Below are positions 51,017 to 62,500 of a DNA stretch of 64,000 nucleotides, piece after piece; the first letter of the stretch is position 1, and each line of letters begins with the position of its first letter. The notes beneath the pieces were generated by a model that had not been told where the DNA came from, searched no databases, and worked only from the letters and a program-made list of their open reading frames with translations. Source of the DNA: RUG11237 sp045119215 (lineage in GTDB: Bacteria; Bacillota; Clostridia; Lachnospirales; Lachnospiraceae). Where the stretch lies: positions 1 through 64,000 of the forward strand of contig JBGVDD010000085.1 in assembly GCA_045119215.1 (NCBI GenBank), written 5' to 3'. The position numbers and the translations under genes are program-made.

Positions 51017-54000
51017 TTACTTCTTTATAATCATTGTTGACTTATATCCTGTCTTTGCATTGAGTTTTTTCTGATATGCTGTTAACTTTGCCACCGGAAC
51101 CTTAATCACTGCCTTTGCTGAAATCCCCTTAATTGCATTGTTTCCAATTTTGGTAATACCAGTGGACTTAATTGTGATTTTCTTCAACTTAGCACATCCA
51201 CGGAACGCATTTGCATCTATGGTCTTTACATTTTTACCAATCGTTGCCTTCGTTGCAGATTTATTATTTTTGAATGCCCCGTTTGTTATGCCTGTTATCT
51301 TATACGTTGCCCCACCAATTTTAACAGTATCTGCAACAGTAATTGACTTCACATTTTTACTCTTTGCTTTTGTGACAACTGCTTCTCCTGCTTTCTTATT
51401 GGTTGCAGTCCTACTTACCTTGTATACATAAGAGCCCACAGTATATGTATGATTCTTTACCACTGCAATCTTAAATGTTTTTGTTACCGTACCAGTATAA
51501 TTTCCTTTACCGGTAATTACTACATTGTAAGTTCCAGCATTCTTGCATCCGTTGCTATAACTTACTGTGTAATCTTTGTTTTCTGTCAGTTTCTGTCCCA
51601 ATGCATCCTTCACTGTGACTTTCGGTCTCTTTGTTTTTCCATCCCATTCATAGGTGGTCTTTGCAAGTGAAATCTTTGTTTCAGAAAGTTTCTTCACGGT
51701 AGGAATTGGTGTATTTGTAGACGCTGGTGTTGCATTTCCAACATTTACCTGAACTTCTTTTACAAGAATTGCTTCCTGTGGTAGTATTGCATAATTGTCT
51801 TCTACAATTGTTCCATCTACCGAGTTGTAGGTTGCCTTGTTATTTGCCGGCATGACGTAAGACTTAATGGTAGCATTTCCTGAACCTACCGCCTCCACAA
51901 ATCCATCGTCGTAAACCTTAACTACCTTTTCATTATCCGAAGCATACATTACCTTTAATCCTGCAGTGTTTGTCTTGTCATAATTTCCTTCATCATCATT
52001 GCCCTCGTAACGGCTTCCAGCATATGCCAAGGATTCCACGGCTGTATTTAATTGAGTAATATCACCCTTGTCTAACTTATAGGTACCTTGAATTTCTTTG
52101 TAATTTCCATCTAACACCGTTACCTTCTGAATTGCCTGCATACGAAGTCTCTGTTCTTTGTTTGCTGTCATTTCAATTTCATCGGTTGCACTTGTTCCCT
52201 CACCCTGGGTACTTGCCTCAAAGTAAGTGACTGCGGTCAGACTTTCTTCTCCTTCCTTGATAAAGGTCTGGAATAATTTCTTATATTCTTCATAAGTATA
52301 TTCCTCTTCCATATACTGTGACTGTCCTGGCTGTAAGTCTTCTACTGCCACTTTCGTTAATGTTTTAAAGTCCGAATCTACTCCATCTCTCTTCATTGCA
52401 ATGGTTACTTCTTCACCAGTAAGTGCTCGATTACTGTTATTAGTAACTTCTAATGCAAACTTAATATTTCCTCTTTGTGTTGTAGTTGCTTCTAAGTAGT
52501 TTACGTCAAGTTTTGTAGGTATTTCTTCCTGGTATGTATTTTTTGCCAAAATCTTACCAGACTTGTCTGTAACTGTATAATTAAATCTGCATTCTTTTTC
52601 CCCTTCGTTTAGATACACTGGGAAGTCAATATAATAAATATCTCCACCATACAGCTTACCGATACTCTGCTCTTCCTCAAATACCTGAATAGAATCACTG
52701 TATATTTCCTTACCATCTTCATCTGCAATCTGCACGTTAATATCTGTCAGTGTCTCCAATCCATCATTATACAATTCCATATGTGCATTGGATTCTCTGC
52801 CTGCATATAAATCATTAATACCAACATTCTGTACGGTTAACGTAGATACTGGTGTAAAGTTTACTGACACCATAGAGGTATTGTCTTCATCCGGAGCAAG
52901 AATCTTCACATCTTTTCCATCTACCTGCACAGTCTCAATCTTGCTGCCTGACTTGGTTGCCAACATCTTTACATTTCCAACCGCGTTGTTATCTACCACG
53001 AAATCCAGCATACCATAATTTGCACCCTGTTCATCTGTAACTTGAACCGGTGACGTCATATGCTGTTCCTTGATATCGTATCTACAGATGTATAGCTGGG
53101 CTTCACTTACTCTGTTTTCAGCCTCCATAGCCTCTTCTGAATTTTCTTCTACTCCATCTTTTATGGTTGTCTGCTTCTTTGCCCAGATATAGTACACATA
53201 GTTGTCTGCTGACATCACTTTATAATCTGTGATTGCATTATCTTTTTCTTCTGTCTCCTCCACTTGTACCGTCTGTGTTTCTTCTGATATTCTCTCTCCA
53301 GCAATTACATTTGGTTTTGCGTAGATATACTGGTTTTCTTCTGTTGCTTCTTTTCTCGCCTTATCGATATAATATAACGGCTGTCCATCAATGGTAGTTT
53401 TTAACAGTCCTTGTACTGTATTTGACAAGTCGATACTGTAAATGGTGTTCTCTGCAAGGTATGTTAATTCTATACTCTTTCCTGCCTTTACAACTTGCAA
53501 GTTGCTTTCTGCAACATTTGGACTATTTGTCAACATAATTGGATGGGTAAAGCTGTCCTCGCTGTAGTTATAAATCTGCATATACACATCCCTGTCGGCT
53601 TCTGTTTCTTTGTTTCCATCGTAATCCAGAACATAAGTCAGCAATGCCAAACCATTATAAGTTGCTGTCTGTGCTTCCACAACAACCGGATCCTGTTCTA
53701 CCACAGCGCCCTCTGAATTTGTATAGGTTTTATTTACAAATTTTTCTATTGTTGGCTCCTTTGTCCAGAAACCTTCACTATCTGTTTCCTCTACAATCGA
53801 AGCTAAAGGTGCCAATTCTAAGAATCTCTGTCCATACCATGCTTTTGTATAATCTGCATCTAATCCTTCGTTTTCATCATAGGTAGCAATCCATGTTCCA
53901 GTTGTGAAATCATAGATTCGATATGCAATTAATGTGTATGCACTTGCAATATCTCCCACCAGCCCCTGGTCATCTTTTTCAGCGCTGCTTGCATATTCAA

Positions 54001-57000
54001 TCTTATTATAAAAGATAATCATACGGTTGGTAGCTGCATCGTAAGATACGTGTGGTGTAACATCTGCCACATCATCACAAATGGTATCTCCATCCTCATC
54101 TACATAGCTGTAAGGGGATGTTGTGGTGATTTCCTGAATGCTGCCAAATTTCTCCGTTGCCACATCAAAGAATGCACCATGAATATTCATGGAATTCAGA
54201 CTCTGAATCAACGTATCTTCTTCTGTTAATTTTCTATCTGCACTAGACCATGTAACATAAATTCCCTTTTCTCCTAAATCAAAAATACTTGGCGCATCAT
54301 CTAATGTTCCATCATTTTCAATTAATATTGGCTGTGACCACTTTATTCCATCGCCAATGGTATAATAAACATGAGTACAATTTCTCTTATCTTCCCTTGT
54401 ATCATCATCCAGGAATACTGCAAGATATTTTCCATTGCCCAATGCCTGCATCTGAATGTCAGGATTTGGATTTACACCATTCTTTAATACGTTTTCTGTA
54501 ATTCCGCTGGTGCTTGCCACACTCTGAGCCATCATATCAGATTCACCCATCCACTGGGAAGCATGATTCCAGTATGCTCTGTCATCTACCCCCATTGTGC
54601 TTAAGCTTTCATGCGTATAATCCACATCCTTGGTCATATCCTGAATACCCGATGCATCTCCAAACATATTTACCGTTGTGGATGCAATATTCCACTTCTT
54701 CTTTACAAACAATATCTTCATCTGGATGTAGGCAGTAAACTTTACTTCACCAGTGTCTTTCTGGTCTGATCTGGTGTAAAATGTCATATCAAAGTCAGCT
54801 CGTCCACCAACTCCCAGATTCAGGAAATCAAATCCCGCTGCTGCACTTAAATCCAAATATGGAGCTATATTAAAGATACCATAAGCATCAAAGGCTCTGT
54901 CTCCATTCTTCATATTAAAGTTGAATAAGTCAACCTTTCTTGTGTTAAAATCAGTTACCTGTGAAATGTAATAAATATCCTTATTGTAGTTTTGGTCAAC
55001 GATGAACGTAGCAGCACCACTTGCTCCAACAGAAATCACAATCTTAATTGGAATACCAACAGGTGTTACATACTTAATAGTGACATCCACGCCTCCCTCA
55101 ACCGTTGCGGCAAGTGTCATACTTCCAAAATAATACTTTCCACTATTTGGATTCTTCACAGTCTTTGTGACCCCATTTTGCGTTACCTGCTTTGTTGGCC
55201 CATCCTTAATTAACTGAATCTCTAATGCAAAGGACAGCTTTACATTAGCTTCCGCTCCAACCTTTGTTTTGGTTTTGTTATCTTTCGCCTTTTCATCTAC
55301 TGCTGATTTTGCTGCTTCTTCTTGTTCCTTCTTCTTTTCCTTTGTAGTCCCACTATCTTTTGCAGCATCTTTTACTTTCTCTTTCGATGATTTATCCTTA
55401 TCGTCGTCATCGTCATCATCATCGTCATCATCGCCATCATCACTGTCATAATCAAATCCAACACTAATGGTCACAACACTTCCATCTTCTGAGGTGGATA
55501 CTGCATCTGTATTATCATCAATATCTCCATCCCAACCGAAATTAAATGCCGAGTCAACAACTCCAATAACCTCAATAGCCTTTTCTGCACCACCAAAATT
55601 AAAACTAGACAAGAAACTTAAAATTCCGATGGCTTCTCCAAATTCAAATCCCATTTCATGTTCATAGTAATTTACTCCATTCTGATCTACAAATTGTACT
55701 GTCATATACGCACCAGGAGTCACTCCTAAGGTTGCCGGATTGAAATCCAGAGTAAAGATTCCATTTCCACTACTTACTGTCTTAACAGCTGTATCAATTT
55801 CTGTGCCATCTCCCCGATAAAAACGAAAGACAGCTTTCTTTGCTTTAATACTTTCTCCTGTTGTGTTTGTCACCAGACTCAGACGATATGTCTTGTCCCC
55901 ATTTTTCATAGAAGCAGGGTTAATTTCTGTTGCATTCTTTCCATCTACCAGATACGCCTTTGCCTGACATACACCAATTCCATCATACGCATCAAGTTCA
56001 TAGATCCCTGCTGCATTGACTGCCTGGGTAGCTGTCAAAGTTACATTGTTATAGCTGATATTAATTGTTTTATTTTCTCCTGCAACAAAATCCCTATCGC
56101 TGATACTAAAGTATCCATCTCCGCCTTTTCCATCGATTCCACCATACTTTTCGTCAGTCTTAGTTCCCACTGTCTTGCCGGATACGGAAACCTGTGCTCC
56201 ATTCACAGCAACAGTCTTTGTTTTATTCCCGAATATAGTTTTATCCTTCACAGTGACTACACCATCGATATATCCAGCATATCTGTTTTCTACCTTTGGA
56301 TCAAATCCATAATAAATCAAGCTGTAATCCATGACTGGACGGAAAGTATATGCATTTCCATTATTTGCCTCCCGTACAAAATTGTAATTGTACTTCTTTA
56401 ATGTTGCTTCTTCGGCCGTGCTGATAATACCATTTTTATCTGCGTCGCCAGTAAAGTTCTTAAAGTAAGCCTTGTAACCGTCCTGGGTAATTGCATTCAA
56501 GGTATATTCCTTATTCAAGGTTACACCTGATAATAATAGTGGCGTCTTATAATTTCCAGACTTAATTCCAGACCCACCATCTTCCGAATAAATAACTTCC
56601 CCCTTATCCTTGTAATTGTTCTTTGGATCAATGAGCACCTCAACACTTGGAGTAGAGTATACGGGACAGATATAGACAAATTCTCCTGTTGGTGTAAAGG
56701 AGATTCTGTTTTTAATTGCACCTTCCTGTGTGGCATTGTTAACTGCCCCTTTTACATAACCAGCCCCAGACACTCTTACTGCCTCTGATTTCATGGTGCT
56801 GTCACTTTGATTATAGTAATTATTTGCACGTTCTGCCAATGTTCTCTCTGAAGTTCCATTTAGATGTACCCAGCCATCCTTATGTGCTCCAATAGAGAAT
56901 CCTGCCACAGAATATCCCTTATTGGATACTGCGGTTACCTGTATTGTGTCAAACATTGTGCATCTTAACACATCATCTTTTCCAAATCCATTGGCATAGC

Positions 57001-59230
57001 TTCCCTTGTTTGTATCTGGATTTTGGAACATAACACGGGCTTCATAGGGCCGGTATACAGGTCGTATAATAAATTCATTTCCGCTGTGGAGATATCCCCT
57101 GTATGTGTTGACAAAATCTTTTGTAAACTTCACATCTTCTGGAAGAATCAAATCACTCCAGCTCTTTGAATTTGGCTGCTTTAACTGATATCCTGCCAGA
57201 TATACATTGCCATTGACTCCGGAAGAAATTGCTACCCCATTGGAATTTTTGTTTCCTGTATTGTAATCATTCACAATCGTCACAGAATCGGTAGCAGCTC
57301 TATGAACTACCACACTGTCACCCTTTGTGCCTGCGTCACCATTTTTGATGACTTTTGCCTGACCTAACGTATATTTATTTCCATTCTTATAACGATGTTT
57401 CTTGTCAGCCGTGGTTAGTTTTGCCTCTGCATCATCACAAAATATTTTCTCTACATACACATTACTATACTGTCCATCCGTGTACTCACCGTTATTGATA
57501 GTAAACTGATATCCAGGATAATACACTTTAACCCAGTCTACCCTGGAGATTGCGTTTTTATTTCCACCGTAGGTCTTTGTTTCCAGCTGTAAATAGCTTC
57601 CACTTACCTTATCTGCATCCGTTAATGTGTAACTGTAGGTCTGCCATCCAGTATGTTCTCCACAACGATACATTATCTGCTTTCCATTCAGATACAGATA
57701 CGTATCTCTGGTGTATTTTGTTGTGTACCAGAAGCTCCTTTTATAACTTCCCTCATCACTCTTCCAATGAATTTCAATTTTGGATGCTGTAGTCAAGTCG
57801 ATTCCTGTCCAGATATCCTTTCGACCTGACCAGGAATCTTCCCTTCCGGATACTTCTGCTGAAATACTCACATTTCTGGAATCCACCCATTCTGTTGCCG
57901 CATCCGCAGACATATCAGAACCTTCTGATACTGCCGGAACCAATTCCCCTGCCCCTTCTGCTGCCACATTCTCAGGAAGCGCTTCCTGTTGGGTTACTTC
58001 TTCCTTATCATCCGTCAATGTAACTGTAGTGATTGCACAATCCTCCTGTACATAGGCATTATTGGCATCCAATGCTACCTGAAAGGTTGCTTCCTTGGGC
58101 GCTCCTGCATAATCTAACAGTGGAATTTCCACAGTCTGACTTGTCACACCCTGTGCAAAGAAAATCTCTTTCTTCACCGACTGATAATCCACATCCGGCT
58201 TTGCTGTCTGTCCACCAGTACCCACCGTAACACCTGCCATCATATTTATACCAGATACCCGGTTGATTACAATTTCTGCCTTGCCTGCTTCGCGGTCCAC
58301 TGTAATATGGTCTGTATCCATGGCAAAGATAACCTGTTCTTCTTCGTCATTATCCTTGATATTAAGATAACCCGTTGTGACACCGGATACTTCACCGGCC
58401 GATGCATTGCTTAACAAAAACATGGCCTGTTCTTCTGATTCTGACAGATTATCATCAATGATATCAATGTAAACAGATTTCATGCACTCTCCCTTTTTAA
58501 AGGTAAATGTATGGGAAAATCCTTCCACATTCTTTGCAAAATCATTGTATGATTCCTTATATTCTGCATCTTTCTTTTCTTCTTCTACAGTTTCAGCTTC
58601 ATCTAACTGCTGCCAGTTTAAATTACTTGATTCTGTGCCAAGATAGGTATCTCTTGCCACCTGTAATGAAGTTCCATTAGATACTTTCCTTTGATTCACT
58701 ACCGGCTCGTTTACAGTTACTTCTGTCACTTCCTCAGGTGTTGACTCAGTTACCTCTAAAGGTTCTAAACTCTCTGGCTCCTCTCCTTCCTCCTTCACCT
58801 GAAAATCCCCTACCTTGATAGAACCCCCGGTTTTATCATCCTCACCTAAGGTCTGGGTTTTCTTCTTTGTTGTTTCGACGCTGATTCTGTAATCTTCCCC
58901 ATAGGTAGCGGTAACATCTACTGCTTTAAAATCAACTGTTGCCTCACTATCTGTGCCCCCACGTCGAACAATAAGCAGTTGTTCTCTCTGTCCTCCTTCC
59001 TGCGTATCTATCTGTGATACAAAAAATTCAAATCTTCCTTCCGGATATTTCTCTGATTCCTCCGCTAAGACCTCTCTCATCTGTTCTTCTGTAATATCAC
59101 TTCCTAACAGATAAGAAGTTTTCTGCTCCATGGCCATGGAGGGAATCACATCAGAGCCCACCATGGCTACACTAAGCGCCAGGGCCAGACATCTTTTCAG
59201 ATACTTGTTCCATAGTTTCTTTTTTCTCAT
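51017..59230 (-). CDS. Giant secreted Calx-beta surface protein (2737 residues)
   Basis: The protein has AAGGAG before the ATG and a Sec signal peptide (KRCLALALSVAMVGSDVIPS, cleavage near MAMA-like SMAM, about residue 33). At least two Calx-beta units lie in the first 410 residues (TATYGEDYRI with DDNLSESEEQAMF, and KPDVDYQSVKKEIFF). Then follow long beta-rich stretches with repeat-like PVYRPYEARV and NTGNKNSNGV parts, a poly-Asp run (near residue 1263, 11 Asp) with a Lys-rich helix behind it, a large middle domain with beta-propeller-like strands (about 1500-2200), a PT linker (TPASTNTPIPT) and the C-terminal module shared with the subtilase (Ig-like NYTGTVTKTF, then BspA-type AFRGCAKLKKITIKS). 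No LPXTG motif or membrane anchor is seen. It is co-transcribed with the double-glycine peptide gene. Adhesion is likely; the exact role is unknown. Confidence 0.83.
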   Translation of the reverse strand: MRKKKLWNKYLKRCLALALSVAMVGSDVIPSMAMEQKTSYLLGSDITEEQMREVLAEESEKYPEGRFEFFVSQIDTQEGGQREQLLIVRRGGTDSEATVDFKAVDVTATYGEDYRISVETTKKKTQTLGEDDKTGGSIKVGDFQVKEEGEEPESLEPLEVTESTPEEVTEVTVNEPVVNQRKVSNGTSLQVARDTYLGTESSNLNWQQLDEAETVEEEKKDAEYKESYNDFAKNVEGFSHTFTFKKGECMKSVYIDIIDDNLSESEEQAMFLLSNASAGEVSGVTTGYLNIKDNDEEEQVIFAMDTDHITVDREAGKAEIVINRVSGINMMAGVTVGTGGQTAKPDVDYQSVKKEIFFAQGVTSQTVEIPLLDYAGAPKEATFQVALDANNAYVQEDCAITTVTLTDDKEEVTQQEALPENVAAEGAGELVPAVSEGSDMSADAATEWVDSRNVSISAEVSGREDSWSGRKDIWTGIDLTTASKIEIHWKSDEGSYKRSFWYTTKYTRDTYLYLNGKQIMYRCGEHTGWQTYSYTLTDADKVSGSYLQLETKTYGGNKNAISRVDWVKVYYPGYQFTINNGEYTDGQYSNVYVEKIFCDDAEAKLTTADKKHRYKNGNKYTLGQAKVIKNGDAGTKGDSVVVHRAATDSVTIVNDYNTGNKNSNGVAISSGVNGNVYLAGYQLKQPNSKSWSDLILPEDVKFTKDFVNTYRGYLHSGNEFIIRPVYRPYEARVMFQNPDTNKGSYANGFGKDDVLRCTMFDTIQVTAVSNKGYSVAGFSIGAHKDGWVHLNGTSERTLAERANNYYNQSDSTMKSEAVRVSGAGYVKGAVNNATQEGAIKNRISFTPTGEFVYICPVYSTPSVEVLIDPKNNYKDKGEVIYSEDGGSGIKSGNYKTPLLLSGVTLNKEYTLNAITQDGYKAYFKNFTGDADKNGIISTAEEATLKKYNYNFVREANNGNAYTFRPVMDYSLIYYGFDPKVENRYAGYIDGVVTVKDKTIFGNKTKTVAVNGAQVSVSGKTVGTKTDEKYGGIDGKGGDGYFSISDRDFVAGENKTINISYNNVTLTATQAVNAAGIYELDAYDGIGVCQAKAYLVDGKNATEINPASMKNGDKTYRLSLVTNTTGESIKAKKAVFRFYRGDGTEIDTAVKTVSSGNGIFTLDFNPATLGVTPGAYMTVQFVDQNGVNYYEHEMGFEFGEAIGILSFLSSFNFGGAEKAIEVIGVVDSAFNFGWDGDIDDNTDAVSTSEDGSVVTISVGFDYDSDDGDDDDDDDDDDDKDKSSKEKVKDAAKDSGTTKEKKKEQEEAAKSAVDEKAKDNKTKTKVGAEANVKLSFALEIQLIKDGPTKQVTQNGVTKTVKNPNSGKYYFGSMTLAATVEGGVDVTIKYVTPVGIPIKIVISVGASGAATFIVDQNYNKDIYYISQVTDFNTRKVDLFNFNMKNGDRAFDAYGIFNIAPYLDLSAAAGFDFLNLGVGGRADFDMTFYTRSDQKDTGEVKFTAYIQMKILFVKKKWNIASTTVNMFGDASGIQDMTKDVDYTHESLSTMGVDDRAYWNHASQWMGESDMMAQSVASTSGITENVLKNGVNPNPDIQMQALGNGKYLAVFLDDDTREDKRNCTHVYYTIGDGIKWSQPILIENDGTLDDAPSIFDLGEKGIYVTWSSADRKLTEEDTLIQSLNSMNIHGAFFDVATEKFGSIQEITTTSPYSYVDEDGDTICDDVADVTPHVSYDAATNRMIIFYNKIEYASSAEKDDQGLVGDIASAYTLIAYRIYDFTTGTWIATYDENEGLDADYTKAWYGQRFLELAPLASIVEETDSEGFWTKEPTIEKFVNKTYTNSEGAVVEQDPVVVEAQTATYNGLALLTYVLDYDGNKETEADRDVYMQIYNYSEDSFTHPIMLTNSPNVAESNLQVVKAGKSIELTYLAENTIYSIDLSNTVQGLLKTTIDGQPLYYIDKARKEATEENQYIYAKPNVIAGERISEETQTVQVEETEEKDNAITDYKVMSADNYVYYIWAKKQTTIKDGVEENSEEAMEAENRVSEAQLYICRYDIKEQHMTSPVQVTDEQGANYGMLDFVVDNNAVGNVKMLATKSGSKIETVQVDGKDVKILAPDEDNTSMVSVNFTPVSTLTVQNVGINDLYAGRESNAHMELYNDGLETLTDINVQIADEDGKEIYSDSIQVFEEEQSIGKLYGGDIYYIDFPVYLNEGEKECRFNYTVTDKSGKILAKNTYQEEIPTKLDVNYLEATTTQRGNIKFALEVTNNSNRALTGEEVTIAMKRDGVDSDFKTLTKVAVEDLQPGQSQYMEEEYTYEEYKKLFQTFIKEGEESLTAVTYFEASTQGEGTSATDEIEMTANKEQRLRMQAIQKVTVLDGNYKEIQGTYKLDKGDITQLNTAVESLAYAGSRYEGNDDEGNYDKTNTAGLKVMYASDNEKVVKVYDDGFVEAVGSGNATIKSYVMPANNKATYNSVDGTIVEDNYAILPQEAILVKEVQVNVGNATPASTNTPIPTVKKLSETKISLAKTTYEWDGKTKRPKVTVKDALGQKLTENKDYTVSYSNGCKNAGTYNVVITGKGNYTGTVTKTFKIAVVKNHTYTVGSYVYKVSRTATNKKAGEAVVTKAKSKNVKSITVADTVKIGGATYKITGITNGAFKNNKSATKATIGKNVKTIDANAFRGCAKLKKITIKSTGITKIGNNAIKGISAKAVIKVPVAKLTAYQKKLNAKTGYKSTMIIKK

Positions 59231-59294
59231 ACCCTTTTCTCCTTTCCTTCATTGCTTTTTTGTTTTCATTTGTTTAAATCCCAAACTCTTGTCA

Positions 59295-59322
59295 ATTATA
59301 ACATATTTTCCCACTTTGTACA
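59295..59322 (-). promoter_or_regulatory. Sigma-A promoter of the giant surface-protein/peptide unit
   Basis: On the minus strand TGTACA (59322-59317), 16 nt, TATAAT (59300-59295) with an extended TG, 64 nt before the ATG. It lies in a 347-nt intergenic stretch that otherwise holds only the terminator of the BspA-like gene and AT-rich sequence. Confidence 0.65.
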
Positions 59323-59456
59323 GCATCTTTGTTGCATTTTGTATATTTTCCCAGGATTTTCTTCGTGAATCCTCGTTATTATTAACAATTTTTTCTATTT
59401 ATTTACGTTTGTTTTTTTATCGTAAAATTTCCTTTATGATTCAGCAATAGTAACTT

Positions 59457-59486
59457 AAAAGACCACTGGCTAACCAGTGGTCTTTT
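59457..59486. terminator. Terminator of the BspA-like gene
   Basis: AAAAGACCACTGG pairs perfectly with CCAGTGGTCTTTT around a 4-nt loop, with A and T runs on both sides. A near-copy lies behind the gene at the right edge (63892-63923). Confidence 0.92.
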
Positions 59487-59577
59487 ATTTCATGGATATG
59501 ATTTATTATTTTAATTTCTTCTTTCCCATGTAAGAATAACTCTCACTATAACACTTGCTTCATTAGTCTGATATGTT

Positions 59578-62500
59578 CTACTGGGTGGTCAACACAATAC
59601 TTTCCGTGGCATTCATCGGAAGAGAAGTGTATGTATTTCCAGCAGAGTCCACCCAAACTCCATCGAAATATTTATCCTGCAGAGCAATCATCTGGTTTCC
59701 CGACTTATGAGGCGTTTTAATCATTTTTAGAGAGTGGTAGTCTAAAAAGTTATTCTCAGACTCCTTTGTCACCACATTAGTGATATCAAAACTGCTTAAA
59801 TCCACTTCTTTTAAACTCCTGCACCACATAAACAGATTTCCCATATCTGTTACATTTGTGGTGTCAAAACTGCTTAAGTTTATACTCTCTAATTTATTAC
59901 ACCAACAAAACATCTGATTCATATTGGTTACATTTTTTGTATTAAACTGCCTTAAATCCAATGTTACAAAAGAATCACACCCGTAAAACATATTGCTCAT
60001 ATTTTTTACATTCTGAGTATTAAAACCGGTAAAATCCAATGTGGTAAGGGATTCGCAGTCTCGAAACATAGCTGACATACCAATCACATTAGAAGTATCC
60101 ATACCCACTATATTTAAATCTGTTAAATTCTCACATCCCTTAAACATGGAATCCATATAGGTTACCTTACCGGTATAAACATCACTAAGGTCTAATTTCT
60201 TTAAGCTGATGCATTCCTCAAACATACCGTTCATATAGTTAAGATTTGTTGTATCCAGCCCACTTAAATCTACATTTGTTAAACTTTTACAGCCGCTAAA
60301 CAGATAAGATACGCTTTTTGTCCCCTTGATTCTCTGCATCTTTGCTTCTTCCAGCACAGGACACCGGGCAAATATGCCTCTTACGGTACTAGCATTCACA
60401 TCAGTGATACTGGCTTTTTTCAACTTTGCACACCCTTCAAATAAATAGGACACATCCACTGCTTTCTCCGCGTCAGCCCCAGGTCCTTTCACTGTGATTT
60501 CTGTCAGCGTGTTGCATGCAGAAAACATGTTGACCATGGTTTTCACACTACTAAAATCAAAAGTGCTCACATCAATCTGAGTCAGACTATCACAATAACA
60601 GAACATATTGGTCATGTCTGTTACATTCTTCGTATCAAAACTACTCACATCAATCTCTTTTAATGCTTTACAGGCCTGAAACATATATTGCATATCTGTT
60701 ACCGAGCTGGTGTCAAAACTGCTCAAATCGATTTTTTCCAAACCATCACAGCCGTAAAACATATGACTCATATTTTTAGCCTGACTGGTGTCAAAATTGC
60801 GCAAATCCAAGTTCTTTAACTTGTTACATCCAAAGAACATATAATTAAAGTATTTTACATTTTTGGTATTAAAATTACTTACATCTAATTCTTCCAGATT
60901 GTTACAGTCGGAAAACACATAGCACATACTCTCCACATTTTCGGTAGTAAAGCTGCTAAGATCCAGTTTACTTAGACTTTCGCAGTTATAAAACAGGTAG
61001 TCCATGTAACGCACATTTTTTGTATCAAAATTACTCAAATCCAACTGGGTTAATTTTTTACATCCGGAAAACATACGTTGTAAGCTGGTGGCGTTACTGG
61101 TGTCAAAACTGCTTATATCCAGCTTAGTCAGGCTTTTGCATTCCCGAAACATGTCTGTATAATTTGCGATATTCTCCGTATGAAAGCTTCCTAAATCCAG
61201 TTGAGTTATGCTGTTACATTCTTGAAACATCATATAAATACTGGTTACCTTACCAGTGTCAAAGTTACTCACATCCAGCTTGCCTAAACTTTTGCAGTAA
61301 GCAAACATACATTCCATCTTGGTGACATTTCCTGTATCAAAATGGCTCAAGTCTAATTCCTCTAAGCTACTACACCCCTTAAACATAAGTGACATTTCTG
61401 TTGCATTTTTAGTATCAAAACTGCTCACATTGAGTTCACTTAAACTTTCACAATTCTCAAACATACCGTCAAAATATGTTACATTTCCTGTATCAAAGCT
61501 ACTTAGGTCCAGTTTTGTCAGATTGGTACACCCCTGAAACATATAGTACATAGTTGTGGCACTTGCTGTATGAAAGCTGCTCACATTGAGTTCAGTTAAA
61601 CTGTTACATTCAGAAAACATCCCCCAAAAAGAGGTTACCTTACTGGTATCAAATCCACTTAAGTCTATATTTTTCAAGCTTTTGCATCCCAAAAACATAC
61701 CACTCATCTCTATGGCATGGCTGGTGTCAAATCCGCTTAAGTCCACGGTTTCCATATTTTCACAACCACCAAATAAATACTTTGCATTCTGTATGCCAAC
61801 AAGATCAATTTTGGCACTTTTTATACTTTTCCGGTAATCAAACCATGGTACCCGATAATTCTCACCTTTGACTTCTTCAGCCACTTCCCCGATTCCCCAT
61901 ACCTTTAGCAATCCGGACTGGTCTATGCTCCAGGAAGTCTCACCGTGAGAACCGGAATATAAGATATCTCCTCCGGTTGGCACCGGGGTTATGGTTGCTT
62001 TAGGCACATCTGCGGTGACAATTACAGTTTGCGCTGGTGTCTGGGTTGGTATCTGGGTCATCGTTGGCATCACGGTTTCTACAGGAAACGGTGTCATGGT
62101 TGACGTGGGGGTTGCCAAAGCTTTGGTTACTGTTGGCATGAGTGTTACTGTGACTGTTGGTGCCTTCGTCACTGCCTGGGTTGGTGCTTTCGTTGCTCCC
62201 TGGGTTGGTGTCTTCGTTGCCCCCTGGGTTGGTGCTTTCGTTGCCACCTGGGTTGGTGCTTTCGTTGCCACCTGGGTTGGTGCCTTCGTTGCCACCTGGG
62301 TTGGTGCCTTCGTTGCCACCTGGGTTGGTACTTTCGTTGCCACCTGGGTTGGCATCTTAGTCACTGCCTGGGTAGGCTCACTGGTTGGAGTTTCACTGAT
62401 TACCACCGTAGGCTCACTGGTTGCTGTCGCTGTGACTTTCTCTGTGATGGTTGGGATTGCTGTAGGAGCCTTTGTTATTGTAGGCACCTCAGATGTTACA

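Noticed and set aside
55390..55450. GTC/ATC triplet repeat as microsatellite or regulatory tract
   Set aside because: It is in frame inside the giant gene and encodes the Asp run; nothing suggests a separate element.
62161..62376. Regular direct repeats that could be taken for a CRISPR array
   Set aside because: Units are contiguous with no unique spacers, in frame, and encode the PTQVATKA stalk.
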